Shown: piece by piece, positions 44,557 through 53,602 of the stretch | How positions within the stretch are numbered: the first letter of the stretch is position 1 | Layout of the letters: the number at the start of each line of letters is the position of its first letter | Assembly: GCF_900129265.1 (NCBI RefSeq) | Contig: NZ_FQVG01000004.1 | Coordinates: 32,639 to 96,638, forward strand | DNA length: 64,000 bases | Direction: 5' to 3' | Source: Caloramator proteoclasticus DSM 10124 | Lineage (GTDB): Bacteria; Bacillota; Clostridia; Clostridiales; Caloramatoraceae | Notes under the pieces: model-generated | Seen by the model: the letters and a program-made list of their open reading frames with translations, nothing else | What the model was told of the DNA's origin: nothing | The model's database searches: none | Made by a program: the position numbers and the translations under genes

Positions 44557-44590
44557 ATTACTTTTTTATATAATAAAAAAGTAATTTTTG
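44557..44590. repeat. AT-rich perfect palindrome before nadD
   Basis: ATTACTTTTTTAT (44557-44569), 3-nt centre, ATAAAAAAGTAAT (44573-44585), followed by TTTTTG and then the nadD ribosome site. It could be a second weak terminator, an operator, or simply part of an AT-rich promoter region. Nothing in it identifies a regulator. Confidence 0.5.
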
Positions 44591-44605
44591 TTAGGAGTTG
44601 ATTTT

Positions 44606-45772
44606 ATGTTATCAGTTGGTATAATGGGTGGTACCTTTAACCCAATACATAATGGCCATTTAATAATTGCAAACGAAGTCCTAAATCAAATGAATTTAGA
44701 TAAGATATTTTTCATACCAGTAGGAAGACCTCCGCATAAAAATATAAGTGATATTGCAAGTGCTCAAGATAGATTTAATATGGTAAAGCTTGCAATTAAT
44801 GATAATAAAAAATTTGAAGCACTTGATATTGAAGTAAAAAGAACTGGTTTTACTTATACAATTGATACACTAAAAACATTGAATAAACTCTATGGTAATT
44901 ACAAATTCTTCTTTATAATAGGTTATGATACATTAAAGGAGCTACATACTTGGAAGCAAATTGATGAAATTCACAATTATTGCAGCTTTGTTGTTGTAAA
45001 TAGAAATTCAGAAAAAGACGATATATTAGATTTAATTACAAATTATCGTAAAAAGTATAATTTAGATATTCGTTTTATAAGTATACCTAATATTGATATA
45101 TCATCATCTGTGATAAGAAATAAATTAAAAAATCAAAAATCTATACAGTATTATGTACCAAGTGAGGTTGAAAAATATATATATGCGAACAATCTCTACT
45201 CAAATAAAATAAATAAAGAAGAAATCATAAATTTTGTTAAGCAAAGTTTAGATGAAAAAAGATACAGACATTCAATTAATGTATCAAAGATGGCAGTTAA
45301 ATTAGCACAAAAATACAACATAGATAAAGAAAAGGCTGAAATAGCATCTATTTTGCACGATAATGCAAAAAATTTAAGTTTAGATGTAATTATGGGATAC
45401 ATAAAAGATTATGGGATAATGCTAAATGAAATAGATAAAAAGTCACCACAAATTTTACATTCCTATGTAGGGGCATATATAGCAAAGGATAGGTTTAATG
45501 TTGATAGTGATATATTTAATGCGATATATTATCATACTGTTGGAAGAAAAGATATGTCTATCCTTGAGAAAATAATTTATATTGCAGACATAATAGAAGA
45601 GGATAGGAATTTTGATGGTGTAGATGAAATTAGAAAGCTATCATTTGAAAATTTAGATTTAGCAATTATAAAATCCTGTGATTCAACGATTAAGTATTTG
45701 TTAGAAAGAGGATTACTTATCCATCCTAATACTGTAGAGCTAAGAAATAGTTTATTGGATATGGGGGAGTAA
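44606..45772 (+). CDS. nadD: NadD-YqeK fusion: nicotinate-nucleotide adenylyltransferase plus HD-domain Ap4A hydrolase
   Basis: A 388-residue two-domain protein. Residues 1-200 are NadD: GIMGGTFNPIHNGHLIIANEVL (HxGH nucleotidyltransferase site), PVGRPPHKN, IGYDTLKELHTWKQ and IDISSSVIR. This domain adenylylates nicotinate mononucleotide for NAD synthesis. From about residue 205 an HD domain of the YqeK family follows (RYRHSINVSKMAVKLAQKY, ILHDNAKNLS, ILHSYVGAYIAK, HTVGRKDMS, IYIADIIEEDR), which hydrolyses diadenosine tetraphosphate. In Bacillus these are two adjacent genes. The ATG at 44606 follows AGGAG, and the frame is open throughout. Confidence 0.92.
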   Translation: MLSVGIMGGTFNPIHNGHLIIANEVLNQMNLDKIFFIPVGRPPHKNISDIASAQDRFNMVKLAINDNKKFEALDIEVKRTGFTYTIDTLKTLNKLYGNYKFFFIIGYDTLKELHTWKQIDEIHNYCSFVVVNRNSEKDDILDLITNYRKKYNLDIRFISIPNIDISSSVIRNKLKNQKSIQYYVPSEVEKYIYANNLYSNKINKEEIINFVKQSLDEKRYRHSINVSKMAVKLAQKYNIDKEKAEIASILHDNAKNLSLDVIMGYIKDYGIMLNEIDKKSPQILHSYVGAYIAKDRFNVDSDIFNAIYYHTVGRKDMSILEKIIYIADIIEEDRNFDGVDEIRKLSFENLDLAIIKSCDSTIKYLLERGLLIHPNTVELRNSLLDMGE

Positions 45773-45773
45773 T

Positions 45774-46886
45774 ATGAAAAGACTAATTAAAATAATTACA
45801 ATCCTTTTATTTATAGTTTTAATACCAATATTTATATTAAGTATTAATAAACCAAAAGCAGCAAATTTATTGTTAGTTGGGGTTGATGCAGGTGACTATG
45901 AACACAAAGATGCTCCTAAACGTTCTGATACAATAATGTTAATTCATCTTGAACCAAAGGACAAAAAAATATTTATATATTCAATACCAAGAGATACAAG
46001 AGTAAAGGTTAATGGAGAATTTAGAAAAATAAATTCTGTACACGCTATTGGAGGAATAGATTTATTAAAATATAAGTTAGAAGATATGTTAAAAATAAAC
46101 ATAAATAATTATGTTAAAGTTGATTATAAAGCTTTTAGGGAATTGATTGATGCAATTGGAGGAGTTGATGTAATTATACCCTTTGATATGAATTATGATG
46201 CAAGAGATATTAAAATACATTTTAAAAAGGGTGAAAAGGTGCATTTAGATGGGCAAAAGGCAGAACAATTTGTAAGATGGAGAAAAAATAATGATGGAAG
46301 TGGATATGCTTTAGGAGATATAGGTAGAATATCAACACAACAGGAGTTTTTGATAAAAGTAGCTGAAAAACTAAAGTCACCACTTACACTTGTAAAGTTT
46401 CCAAAGATTTTAGGTGTTGTATCAAAAAATGTACAGACTGACCTAAATGGAATTGATATGATAAAATATGCTATATCCTTCATAGGCATATCAAAAGATG
46501 AGATTAAAACAAAAGTAATGTCTGGAGAACCAAAGTATATAAATTCAGTTTCATATTATATACCAAGCTATAAAAATGATTATGAGTTTCTAAGATATTA
46601 TAGATCTAGAATAACAGGCAATAAGGTTGATTGTAGTATACAAATATTAAATTCAACAAATAAAAGTGGACTTGCTGCAAGATATAAAGAATTGCTAAAG
46701 GAAAATAAATATGAAGTAAGTAAAATAGGAAATTATAACAAAAAATTAGATCAAACACTTATATATTGTAATGATGAAGAAGTTGGCCAAGAAATTAAAG
46801 AGATTATAGGATGTGGCATAATAAAAAAATATGATAATCAGGAAGAAGATGTTGTTGTCATATTAGGGTTAGATAGTGTAAAATAA
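45774..46886 (+). CDS. LytR-CpsA-Psr (LCP) family wall-polymer transferase
   Basis: A 370-residue membrane protein with a transmembrane helix at residues 6-24 and an extracellular LCP domain: LLLVGVDAGDYEHKDAPKRSDTIMLIHLEP, YSIPRDTRVKVNGEFRKINSVHAIGG, and AEQFVRWRKNNDG (phosphate-binding Arg). LCP proteins attach teichoic-acid-like polymers to peptidoglycan. A C-terminal LytR_C domain (about 285-370, IQILNSTNKSGLAARYKELL) follows. It starts 1 bp after nadD-yqeK and lies before rsfS. Confidence 0.9.
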   Translation: MKRLIKIITILLFIVLIPIFILSINKPKAANLLLVGVDAGDYEHKDAPKRSDTIMLIHLEPKDKKIFIYSIPRDTRVKVNGEFRKINSVHAIGGIDLLKYKLEDMLKININNYVKVDYKAFRELIDAIGGVDVIIPFDMNYDARDIKIHFKKGEKVHLDGQKAEQFVRWRKNNDGSGYALGDIGRISTQQEFLIKVAEKLKSPLTLVKFPKILGVVSKNVQTDLNGIDMIKYAISFIGISKDEIKTKVMSGEPKYINSVSYYIPSYKNDYEFLRYYRSRITGNKVDCSIQILNSTNKSGLAARYKELLKENKYEVSKIGNYNKKLDQTLIYCNDEEVGQEIKEIIGCGIIKKYDNQEEDVVVILGLDSVK

Positions 46887-46962
46887 TTATGTCTTTTTTT
46901 ATTAAACCACCATATAAATATAATAAGAAATATTTAATTAAAGTTAGGAGGAATGTTTCTTG

Positions 46963-47301
46963 ATGGGAACATCTGGCATGGCATATTTTATTGGTAAAAC
47001 AGCATCTGAAAAAAAGGCCAGGGATATAAAAATTTTAGACGTTAAAGGTTTATCTGAGATAGCGGATTATTTTGTTATTTGTAGTGGGACATCGACTATA
47101 CAGGTTAAAGCTATAGCTGATGAGATAGAAGAAAAGATGGCAGAAAAGGGATATGAAATAAATCATAAAGAAGGATATAATTCTGGAAAGTGGATATTGT
47201 TGGATTATGGTGAAGTAATTGCACACATATTTTATGAAGAAGATAGAGAATTTTATGATTTAGAAAGATTATGGATAGATGCAGAGGCAATTAGTATATA
47301 A
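46963..47301 (+). CDS. rsfS: Ribosomal silencing factor RsfS
   Basis: A 112-residue RsfS (Iojap family) that binds L14 and blocks subunit joining when nutrients are low. Signatures: KKARDIKILDVKGLSEIADYFVICSGTSTIQVKAIADEI and GKWILLDYGEVIAHIFYEEDREFYDLERLW. AGGAGG at 46946-46951 precedes both a TTG (46960) and this ATG (46963), so either may be used. Confidence 0.94.
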   Translation: MGTSGMAYFIGKTASEKKARDIKILDVKGLSEIADYFVICSGTSTIQVKAIADEIEEKMAEKGYEINHKEGYNSGKWILLDYGEVIAHIFYEEDREFYDLERLWIDAEAISI

Positions 47302-47304
47302 TCT

Positions 47305-47333
47305 TTGACAATTAAAGATTAATATAGTATAAT
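47305..47333 (+). promoter_or_regulatory. Consensus promoter of leuS
   Basis: TTGACA (47305-47310), 17-bp spacer, TATAAT (47328-47333): a perfect sigma-A match that begins 3 bp after the rsfS stop codon. Confidence 0.88.
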
Positions 47334-47350
47334 ATACAAAAAATAAATAT

Positions 47351-47555
47351 TGTTGCCTTCTGAGGAGTAGTAGGAATTTACGGCATTCAGAGAGCTGGTG
47401 GACGGTGCAAACCAGTTGTACGAAATTCTGAACTCGCCTCGATGAAAAGAGGGCAGGGAGACCTATATCTGATTAAGTGGACCAATTTATGGTCAAGTAG
47501 GGTGGTACCGCGAGAAGTTGCCTCGTCCCTATATTTAGGGGTGAGGCTTTTTATA
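47351..47555 (+). promoter_or_regulatory. T-box leader controlling leuS, CUC (Leu) specifier
   Basis: A tRNA-sensing attenuator. Stem I carries the specifier CTC at 47433-47435 within GAACTCGCC. The T-box sequence AGGGTGGTACCGCG is at 47499-47512. The competing terminator is GCCTCGTCCCTA (47520-47531) with TAGGGGTGAGGC (47536-47547) and TTTTT. Uncharged tRNA-Leu(GAG) should pair with the specifier and with the T-box to prevent termination and raise leuS expression. Confidence 0.93.
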
Positions 47556-47585
47556 TTGCAAAAGAATTTTTATGGAGGTGGAGTT

Positions 47586-50057
47586 ATGGCATTTTATGAT
47601 TTTGAAGGTATAGAAAAAAAGTGGCAAGAAAAATGGGAAAAAGAAAATAATTTCCACGGTGAAGATTTTTCAGAAAAACCAAAGTATTATATGCTTGTTA
47701 TGTTTCCTTATCCTTCTGGAAAGCTTCATATGGGACATGTTAGAAATTATTCAATAGGTGATGTTATAGCAAGATTTAAAAGGATGCAAGGGTATAATGT
47801 ACTACATCCAATAGGTTTTGATGCATTTGGATTACCTGCTGAAAATGCAGCAATAAAACATGGCATACCTCCAAAGGATTGGACAATAAGCAATATGGCT
47901 GAAATGGAGGATCAATTAAAAAGATTAGGATTTAGTTATGACTGGCAAAGAGAAGTAAAAACTTGTATGCCAGAGTATTATAAATGGACACAATGGATGT
48001 TCTTACAAATGTATAAAAATGGTTTAGCCTATAAGAAAAAATCATTTGTAAATTGGTGTCCATCTTGTGAAACTGTTTTAGCAAATGAGCAGGTTGTAAA
48101 TGGTGAATGTGAAAGATGTGGAACACCTGTAGGCAAGAAGAATTTAGAACAATGGTATTTTAAAATAACAGATTATGCTGAAAGACTTTTAAATGATATT
48201 GATAGACTAAAGGGTTGGCCTGATAAAGTTAAAATAATGCAAGAGAATTGGATAGGAAAAAGTACAGGTGCACTTATAGATTTTAAAATAGAAGGCAGAG
48301 AAGATAAGATTACTGTATTTACTACAAGACCAGATACAGTTTTTGGTGTAACATATATAGTTCTTGCTCCTGAACATCCTTTGGTGCAAGAAATTTCAAA
48401 GGGAACTGAGTATGAAAAACAAGTAACTGAATTTGTAAATAAAATGCAATTTGTAAATGAAGTTACAAGAACATCCTCTGATTTAGAAAAAGAGGGTGTA
48501 TTTACTGGAGCCTATGCTATAAACCCTGCAAATGGTGAGAGAATTCCAATTCTAACAGCAAACTATGTACTTTTAGATTATGGCACAGGTGCTGTTATGG
48601 CTGTACCTGCACACGATGAAAGAGATTTTGATTTTGCTAAGAAATATAATTTGCCAATTAAAGTTGTAATAAATCCTGAGGGAGAAAATTTAAATCCTAA
48701 TACTATGACTAATGCATATACTGAAGATGGAATAATGTGTAATTCAAAGCGATTTGATGGAATGAAGAATAGAGAGGCTTATAATAAAATAATAGATTAT
48801 TTAAAGGAAAAAGGAGCTGGAGATTATAAAGTAAATTATAGATTAAGAGATTGGTTAATATCAAGACAAAGATATTGGGGTGCACCAATTCCAATAGTAT
48901 ATTGTGATCATTGTGGGGAAGTGCCAGTACCTGAAGAACAGCTTCCTGTATTGCTTCCAGAGGATGTTGTATTTACTGGAAAAGGGGAGTCTCCACTTAC
49001 AACATCTGAATCATTTATGAATACAACTTGCCCAAAATGTGGTGGTAGAGCAACAAGAGAAAAGGATACGATGGATACATTTGTTTGCTCATCTTGGTAC
49101 TTCTTAAGATATACAGATGCTACAAATCAAAATAAAGCATTTGATTTTGAAAAAGCAAAGTATTGGATGGATGTTGACCAATATGTTGGTGGAGTTGAGC
49201 ATGCAATTTTACACCTACTATATTCAAGATTTTTTACGAAAGCTCTATATGATTTCAAAATATCACCAGTAGATGAGCCATTCAAAAATCTTTTAACTCA
49301 AGGAATGGTACTAAAAGATGGTGCAAAAATGTCAAAATCTAAGGGTAATATTGTGAGCCCTGAGGAGATAATAAAAGAATATGGAGCAGATACTGCAAGA
49401 TTGTTTATTATGTTTGCTGCACCTCCAGAGAGAGACTTAGAGTGGAGTGATCAAGGTGTTGAAGGTTGTTTTAGATTCTTAAATAGAGTTTGGAGATTGG
49501 TTGATGAACTAAAGGATAGATGTAAAACAACTTCGACAATAGACCTTCAACAATTATCAAAAGATGATAAGGAAATGAGAAGAATATTACACTCAGTAGT
49601 AAAGAAGGTAACTGAGGATATTACTGAAAGATTTAATTTTAATACTGCTATAAGTGCTACTATGGAACTTGTAAATGCACTATATCAATATAAAGAAAAA
49701 GAAGATGCAAAGGATGAAATATTAAAAGAGGCAGCAGAAAAGCTAATATTAATTTTAGCTCCATTTGTACCACATATTACTGAAGAACTTTGGGAAATGA
49801 TAGGAAAAACAGGAAGTGTACACCAACAAATGTGGCCAACTTATGATGTTGAGGCATTAAAGCAAGATGAAATAGAGATAGTTGTTCAAATTAATGGAAA
49901 GTTGAGAGGAAAGATTTTAGTTTCACCAAATGCATCACAGGAAGAGATACTATTAACAGCAAAGAATGATGAAAAGATTAAGCAAAGCTTAGAAGGAAAA
50001 CAAATTGTAAAAGAAATAGTTGTACCAGGAAAAATTGTAAATATAGTTGTAAAGTAA
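47586..50057 (+). CDS. leuS: Leucyl-tRNA synthetase
   Basis: An 823-residue class Ia synthetase. HIGH-type motif in [20 protein letters not shown], zinc cysteines CPSCE and CERCG around 160-180, the CP1 editing domain ([41 protein letters not shown]), and KMSKS ([13 protein letters not shown]). The start at 47586 follows GGAGGTGGAG. The open frame from 47442 upstream is T-box RNA. Confidence 0.98.
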   Translation: MAFYDFEGIEKKWQEKWEKENNFHGEDFSEKPKYYMLVMFPYPSGKLHMGHVRNYSIGDVIARFKRMQGYNVLHPIGFDAFGLPAENAAIKHGIPPKDWTISNMAEMEDQLKRLGFSYDWQREVKTCMPEYYKWTQWMFLQMYKNGLAYKKKSFVNWCPSCETVLANEQVVNGECERCGTPVGKKNLEQWYFKITDYAERLLNDIDRLKGWPDKVKIMQENWIGKSTGALIDFKIEGREDKITVFTTRPDTVFGVTYIVLAPEHPLVQEISKGTEYEKQVTEFVNKMQFVNEVTRTSSDLEKEGVFTGAYAINPANGERIPILTANYVLLDYGTGAVMAVPAHDERDFDFAKKYNLPIKVVINPEGENLNPNTMTNAYTEDGIMCNSKRFDGMKNREAYNKIIDYLKEKGAGDYKVNYRLRDWLISRQRYWGAPIPIVYCDHCGEVPVPEEQLPVLLPEDVVFTGKGESPLTTSESFMNTTCPKCGGRATREKDTMDTFVCSSWYFLRYTDATNQNKAFDFEKAKYWMDVDQYVGGVEHAILHLLYSRFFTKALYDFKISPVDEPFKNLLTQGMVLKDGAKMSKSKGNIVSPEEIIKEYGADTARLFIMFAAPPERDLEWSDQGVEGCFRFLNRVWRLVDELKDRCKTTSTIDLQQLSKDDKEMRRILHSVVKKVTEDITERFNFNTAISATMELVNALYQYKEKEDAKDEILKEAAEKLILILAPFVPHITEELWEMIGKTGSVHQQMWPTYDVEALKQDEIEIVVQINGKLRGKILVSPNASQEEILLTAKNDEKIKQSLEGKQIVKEIVVPGKIVNIVVK

Positions 50058-50063
50058 GCATAA

Positions 50064-50098
50064 AAAGAGCCATAGGTTAAATTCCTATGGCTTTTTTT
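50064..50098 (+). terminator. Terminator after leuS
   Basis: GCCATAGG (50069-50076) and CCTATGGC (50084-50091), extended by AAAA/TTTT pairing, then a T run. Confidence 0.8.
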
Positions 50099-50178
50099 AA
50101 AATATATCCTGTTATAATTCGAAATAATGAAGTATATATTTGATATAAAAAGAATAATGAATTAAAATTTGCAAATTT

Positions 50179-50208
50179 TTGATAGACAGTTTATAATAAA
50201 TATATAAT
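50179..50208 (+). promoter_or_regulatory. Promoter of ridA
   Basis: TTGATA (50179-50184), 18-bp spacer, TATAAT (50203-50208). Confidence 0.55.
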
Positions 50209-50229
50209 ATACAATTGGAGGTTGGTAAA

Positions 50230-50613
50230 ATGGAAAAAGTGGTTATAAGCACTAATAATGCTCCAGCAGCAATTGGTCCATATTCACAAGCAATAAAATA
50301 TGGTAATTTAGTATTTACTTCAGGACAAATACCAATAAATCCTCAAACAGGTGAGCTTGTATCAAATGATGTAAAACTTGCAGCGAGACAGTCATTAGAA
50401 AACGTAAAGGCTATATTAGAAGCAGCAGGGACTTCAATGGATAAAGTTATAAAAACAGTTATATTTCTTAAGGATATTAATGATTTTGCTGCAGTAAATG
50501 AAGTATATGGTGAATACTTTAAAGAAAAAATGCCTGCAAGATCAACAGTTCAAGTAGGTAAGCTACCAAAGGATGCATTAGTTGAAATTGAAGCAATTGC
50601 TTACATAGAATAA
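50230..50613 (+). CDS. ridA: RidA family enamine/imine deaminase
   Basis: A 127-residue trimeric YjgF/RidA protein that hydrolyses reactive 2-iminobutanoate and related enamines released by PLP enzymes. Signatures: [29 protein letters not shown], and the substrate-binding Arg in [26 protein letters not shown]. The ATG at 50230 follows GGAGGTTGG. It is monocistronic between terminators. Confidence 0.95.
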   Translation: MEKVVISTNNAPAAIGPYSQAIKYGNLVFTSGQIPINPQTGELVSNDVKLAARQSLENVKAILEAAGTSMDKVIKTVIFLKDINDFAAVNEVYGEYFKEKMPARSTVQVGKLPKDALVEIEAIAYIE

Positions 50614-50645
50614 AAGGGCCTTTTTATATTAGGCCCTTTTTCCTT
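50612..50645. terminator. Bidirectional terminator between ridA and the carboxypeptidase gene
   Basis: AAAAGGGCC (50612-50620) and GGCCCTTTT (50632-50640) around an 11-nt loop, with T-rich flanks on both strands. Confidence 0.8.
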
Positions 50646-51829
50646 TTATATTTTCTATAAAATCCTCTTAAAAGGAATACAGCTACAAGAGGATATATAT
50701 ACATTTTATAGTTTATTTTGTTTAAACTCATATTATTGAAAACTAAATAATCCTGTAGAGAGATTAAATCAATTGAGTCTATTACCTTGCCATCAATAAG
50801 CAATTCAATTTTTCCTACTACTTCATTTTTATGTATACTTTTTATGTTTTGTTTTAGAATTACGTTTTGTGCTGGAATTTTATTATCATTTATATTTTTC
50901 ATAAAATAAAAATCTCTATTTGCTGCAACAGGTATCAATGTTTTGCCTTCATTTAGTTTAAGGTATGTGTAGGGAACAGTACTGTCTATTAATTTCTCTT
51001 TTGAGTAATTATTAAAACCATATTCAAAAAGCTTAATTACATCATTATATACAGGAGACGGTGATTTCATTACTACTACTATTAAATTGATTCCATCCTT
51101 TGTTGCAGAACCCACGAATGTATTTTTAGCTTTAATTGTGTAGCCTGTCTTTATTCCTGTTGCATATTGATAATAATATTTACCTCCATTCCACAGAAGC
51201 TTGTTATGATTATTAATATATCTTGTTTCTGGTTGCTTGTTTGTTGGTGGTATAATGTATTGTCGAGTTGATACGATAGTTTTAAATACTTCATTTTTCA
51301 TTGCATATTTTGCAATAAGTGCCATATCGTATGCAGTTGTATAATGATTTTCATCATAAAGACCGTGTGGGTTTGAAAAATATGTATTTTTACATCCTAT
51401 TTTATAAGCATATTCATTCATAAGTTTAGTAAATTCCTCAACGCTTCCTGATATATGTTCAGCTAAGGCTTCAGCGACATCATTAGCTGAGGCAAGCATT
51501 AAAGCGTATAGTAGTTGTTCAACAGTAAACTCTTCTCCTTCGTGTATATAAATTTTACTTCCTCCAACAAAGGGAGGATTTTTACCTACTATTACTTTGT
51601 CTTGTAGATTACACTTTTCAATCACAATTATAGAGGTTAATATTTTTGTTATACTGGCTGGTGCTAAAATTTGTTGGGAATTTTTTTCGTAAAGTATTTG
51701 TCCAGTATCTGCATCAATTAAAATAGCAGCTTCAGAGGCTAAATCAATATTTTCTAATGCAAAGGCTGATATATTAAATGCATTTAAACAAAAAAACATT
51801 GTTATAAAAAAGAATAATATTCTTTTCAC
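50624..51829 (-). CDS. D-alanyl-D-alanine carboxypeptidase (DacF/PBP5-like)
   Basis: A 401-residue low-molecular-weight PBP that trims the terminal D-Ala of peptidoglycan stem peptides. A signal peptide (about 1-25), SITK (Ser59-Lys62), SAN (Ser114-Asn116) and KTG (Lys227) are all intact, followed by a PBP5-type C-terminal beta domain. A C-terminal hydrophobic segment (YPLVAVFLLRGF) and a basic end (RKYKRKKGLI) suggest a membrane anchor. It faces ridA and is divergent from comEA. Confidence 0.93.
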   Translation of the reverse strand: MKRILFFFITMFFCLNAFNISAFALENIDLASEAAILIDADTGQILYEKNSQQILAPASITKILTSIIVIEKCNLQDKVIVGKNPPFVGGSKIYIHEGEEFTVEQLLYALMLASANDVAEALAEHISGSVEEFTKLMNEYAYKIGCKNTYFSNPHGLYDENHYTTAYDMALIAKYAMKNEVFKTIVSTRQYIIPPTNKQPETRYINNHNKLLWNGGKYYYQYATGIKTGYTIKAKNTFVGSATKDGINLIVVVMKSPSPVYNDVIKLFEYGFNNYSKEKLIDSTVPYTYLKLNEGKTLIPVAANRDFYFMKNINDNKIPAQNVILKQNIKSIHKNEVVGKIELLIDGKVIDSIDLISLQDYLVFNNMSLNKINYKMYIYPLVAVFLLRGFYRKYKRKKGLI

Positions 51830-51950
51830 TTTGTGTCTCTCTCCTTTCAGTAAGTTAAATTATATCAAAAAAAAATTTTATTAACAATAAAGTTTAAATA
51901 AAATATAGCTGGTTAGAATTTTAATTGAGTTTATTATACGAGGTGATACT

Positions 51951-52514
51951 ATGAATCTAACAAAAAATCAAAAGGTAGGTTTATATGTATTTGCAATTAT
52001 AGTCCTTTTTATAGGTTCTATTAAGTTTTATTCATTAAAGAAGGCTGAGGATGATATAGTTGTAATAAAAAATGAGGCAACAAACAAAAAAGAGATTCAA
52101 GTTTATATTTGTGGTGAAGTAAAAAAGCCCGGTGTTTATAAAATTAATGATGATAAACGTATAATAGATTTAGTTTATTTAGCTGGTGGTTTTACAGATA
52201 ATGCGAATTTAGAGGCAGTAAATTTAGCTACTAAATTAAAGGATGAAGATTATATTAAGATTCCCACAAAGAATAAAAATGAAAAGGATAAAGGCATAAT
52301 AGATTCAAGGGATGATGCAGATAAGATTAATATAAATACTGCCTCTATAGAAGAGTTGAAAAAATTACCAAGAATAGGAGACGCTCTTGCTAAAAGAATA
52401 ATAGAATATAGAAATAAAAATGGTCCCTTTAAAAGAATTGAAGATTTAAAAAATGTAAGTGGTATAGGTGATAAAATGTTTGAAAACATAAAGGATTTGA
52501 TTAGTATTTATTGA
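51951..52514 (+). CDS. comEA: ComEA-like DNA-binding protein
   Basis: A 187-residue protein: N-terminal membrane anchor (about 10-25), a SLBB domain (IQVYICGEVKKPGVYKINDDKRIIDLVYLAGGFTDNA) and a C-terminal helix-hairpin-helix pair (ININTASIEELKKLPRIGDALAKRIIEYR). ComEA binds transforming DNA outside the membrane. No comEB or comEC follows, so it stands apart from the usual operon. Confidence 0.9.
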   Translation: MNLTKNQKVGLYVFAIIVLFIGSIKFYSLKKAEDDIVVIKNEATNKKEIQVYICGEVKKPGVYKINDDKRIIDLVYLAGGFTDNANLEAVNLATKLKDEDYIKIPTKNKNEKDKGIIDSRDDADKININTASIEELKKLPRIGDALAKRIIEYRNKNGPFKRIEDLKNVSGIGDKMFENIKDLISIY

Positions 52515-52539
52515 TATAATGATACTAATGTAATAAAAT
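52511..52539 (+). promoter_or_regulatory. Promoter of selDAB
   Basis: TTGATA (52511-52516), 17-bp spacer, TAAAAT (52534-52539). It overlaps the comEA stop codon and ends 22 bp before selD. Confidence 0.6.
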
Positions 52540-52561
52540 AAATTTGAAGGGAGGGACAATA

Positions 52562-53593
52562 ATGATAGACATAAAACTTACACAAATGGTTAAAGCAGCT
52601 GGCTGAGCTGCAAAGATTGGTCCTGAGACCTTGGCACAGGTTCTGTGTCATTTACCAAAAGTATATGATAAAAACCTTATTGTTGGAATAGAAACCTCTG
52701 ATGATGCAGCTGTATATAAAATAAATGAAGAAATGGCAATCATACATACAGTGGATTTTTTTACTCCTGTGGTGGATGATCCATATCTTTTTGGTCAAAT
52801 AGCTGCTGCAAATTCACTAAGTGACATATATGCTATGGGTGGAGATGTTTTATTGGCATTAAATATAGCCTGCTTCCCTGCCTGCAAAGACATTAATATT
52901 TTAGGTGATATATTAAAGGGTGGTGCTGATAAAGTAATAGAGGCCAATGCTATTATTGCAGGTGGTCATACTATAGATGATGATGAGCCTAAATATGGAC
53001 TGTCTGTCATTGGAGTTGTAAAGCCAAATAATATATGGGTTAATTCAAATTCAAAACCGGGAGATCTGCTTATTTTAACAAAGCCAATAGGAACAGGTAT
53101 AATAAATACAGCAATAAAAGGAGAACTAGCTGAAGAGAAACAGATAGAAGAAGCGGTAAAAACAATGTCGACTTTAAATATGTATGCAGCTAAAATTGCA
53201 AAAAACTATAAAATAAATTCTTGTACAGATATTACTGGATTTGGACTTGCAGGACATCTTTATGAAATGGCAAAGGGCAGTAATGTAACAATTCATATTG
53301 AGTGGGATTCTATTAAATTATTAACTGGAGTAGAAGAATTTGCAAAGATGGGTATTATACCAGCAGGTTGCTATAGAAATAAGGAATATTTGAAGGACAA
53401 ATATATTAATCTAAAAAATAGTGAATTTATTGAGGATATAGTATTTGATCCACAAACATCCGGTGGTCTTGTATTTTCATTAGCTGGTGATGAAGCTATA
53501 AATTTGTTAAGGGATTTAGAACAAAATAATGTACAAGCATTTATAGTAGGTTATGTTACAGAATTTGATGGAAAATACATATATATTGAATAG
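52562..53593 (+). CDS. selD: Selenophosphate synthetase SelD, selenocysteine-containing
   Basis: A 343-residue enzyme that makes selenophosphate from selenide and ATP. The frame is interrupted only by TGA at codon 15 (52604-52606), which falls exactly at the catalytic Cys/Sec position: the local sequence is MVKAAG-Sec-AAKIGPETL, with the essential Lys three residues on. Downstream features are normal (ETSDDAAVYKI, HTVDFFTP, AAANSLSDIYAMGG, AGGHTIDDDEPKYGLSVIG). GGGAGGGA precedes the ATG. SelA, SelB and tRNA-Sec, needed to read the UGA, are encoded directly downstream. Confidence 0.95.
52604..52645 (+). other. Bacterial SECIS element of selD
   Basis: Immediately 3' of the UGA codon the mRNA can form a hairpin whose apex is GGTC-CTGA-GACC (52620-52631), extended imperfectly by flanking bases. 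This is the position where a bacterial SECIS must lie to be bound by SelB. The exact pairing below the apical stem is uncertain. Confidence 0.7.
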
Positions 53594-53602
53594 GAGGTCA
53601 AA

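Noticed and set aside
47442..47585. Open frame extending leuS upstream by 48 codons.
   Set aside because: This is T-box leader RNA including the antiterminator and terminator. LeuS homology starts at 47586 after a ribosome site.
52604..52606. Stop codon near the start of selD, suggesting a pseudogene or a start at 52631.
   Set aside because: The TGA lies exactly at the catalytic Cys/Sec position, homology continues on both sides in the same frame, a ribosome site precedes the upstream ATG, and a full Sec insertion system follows.
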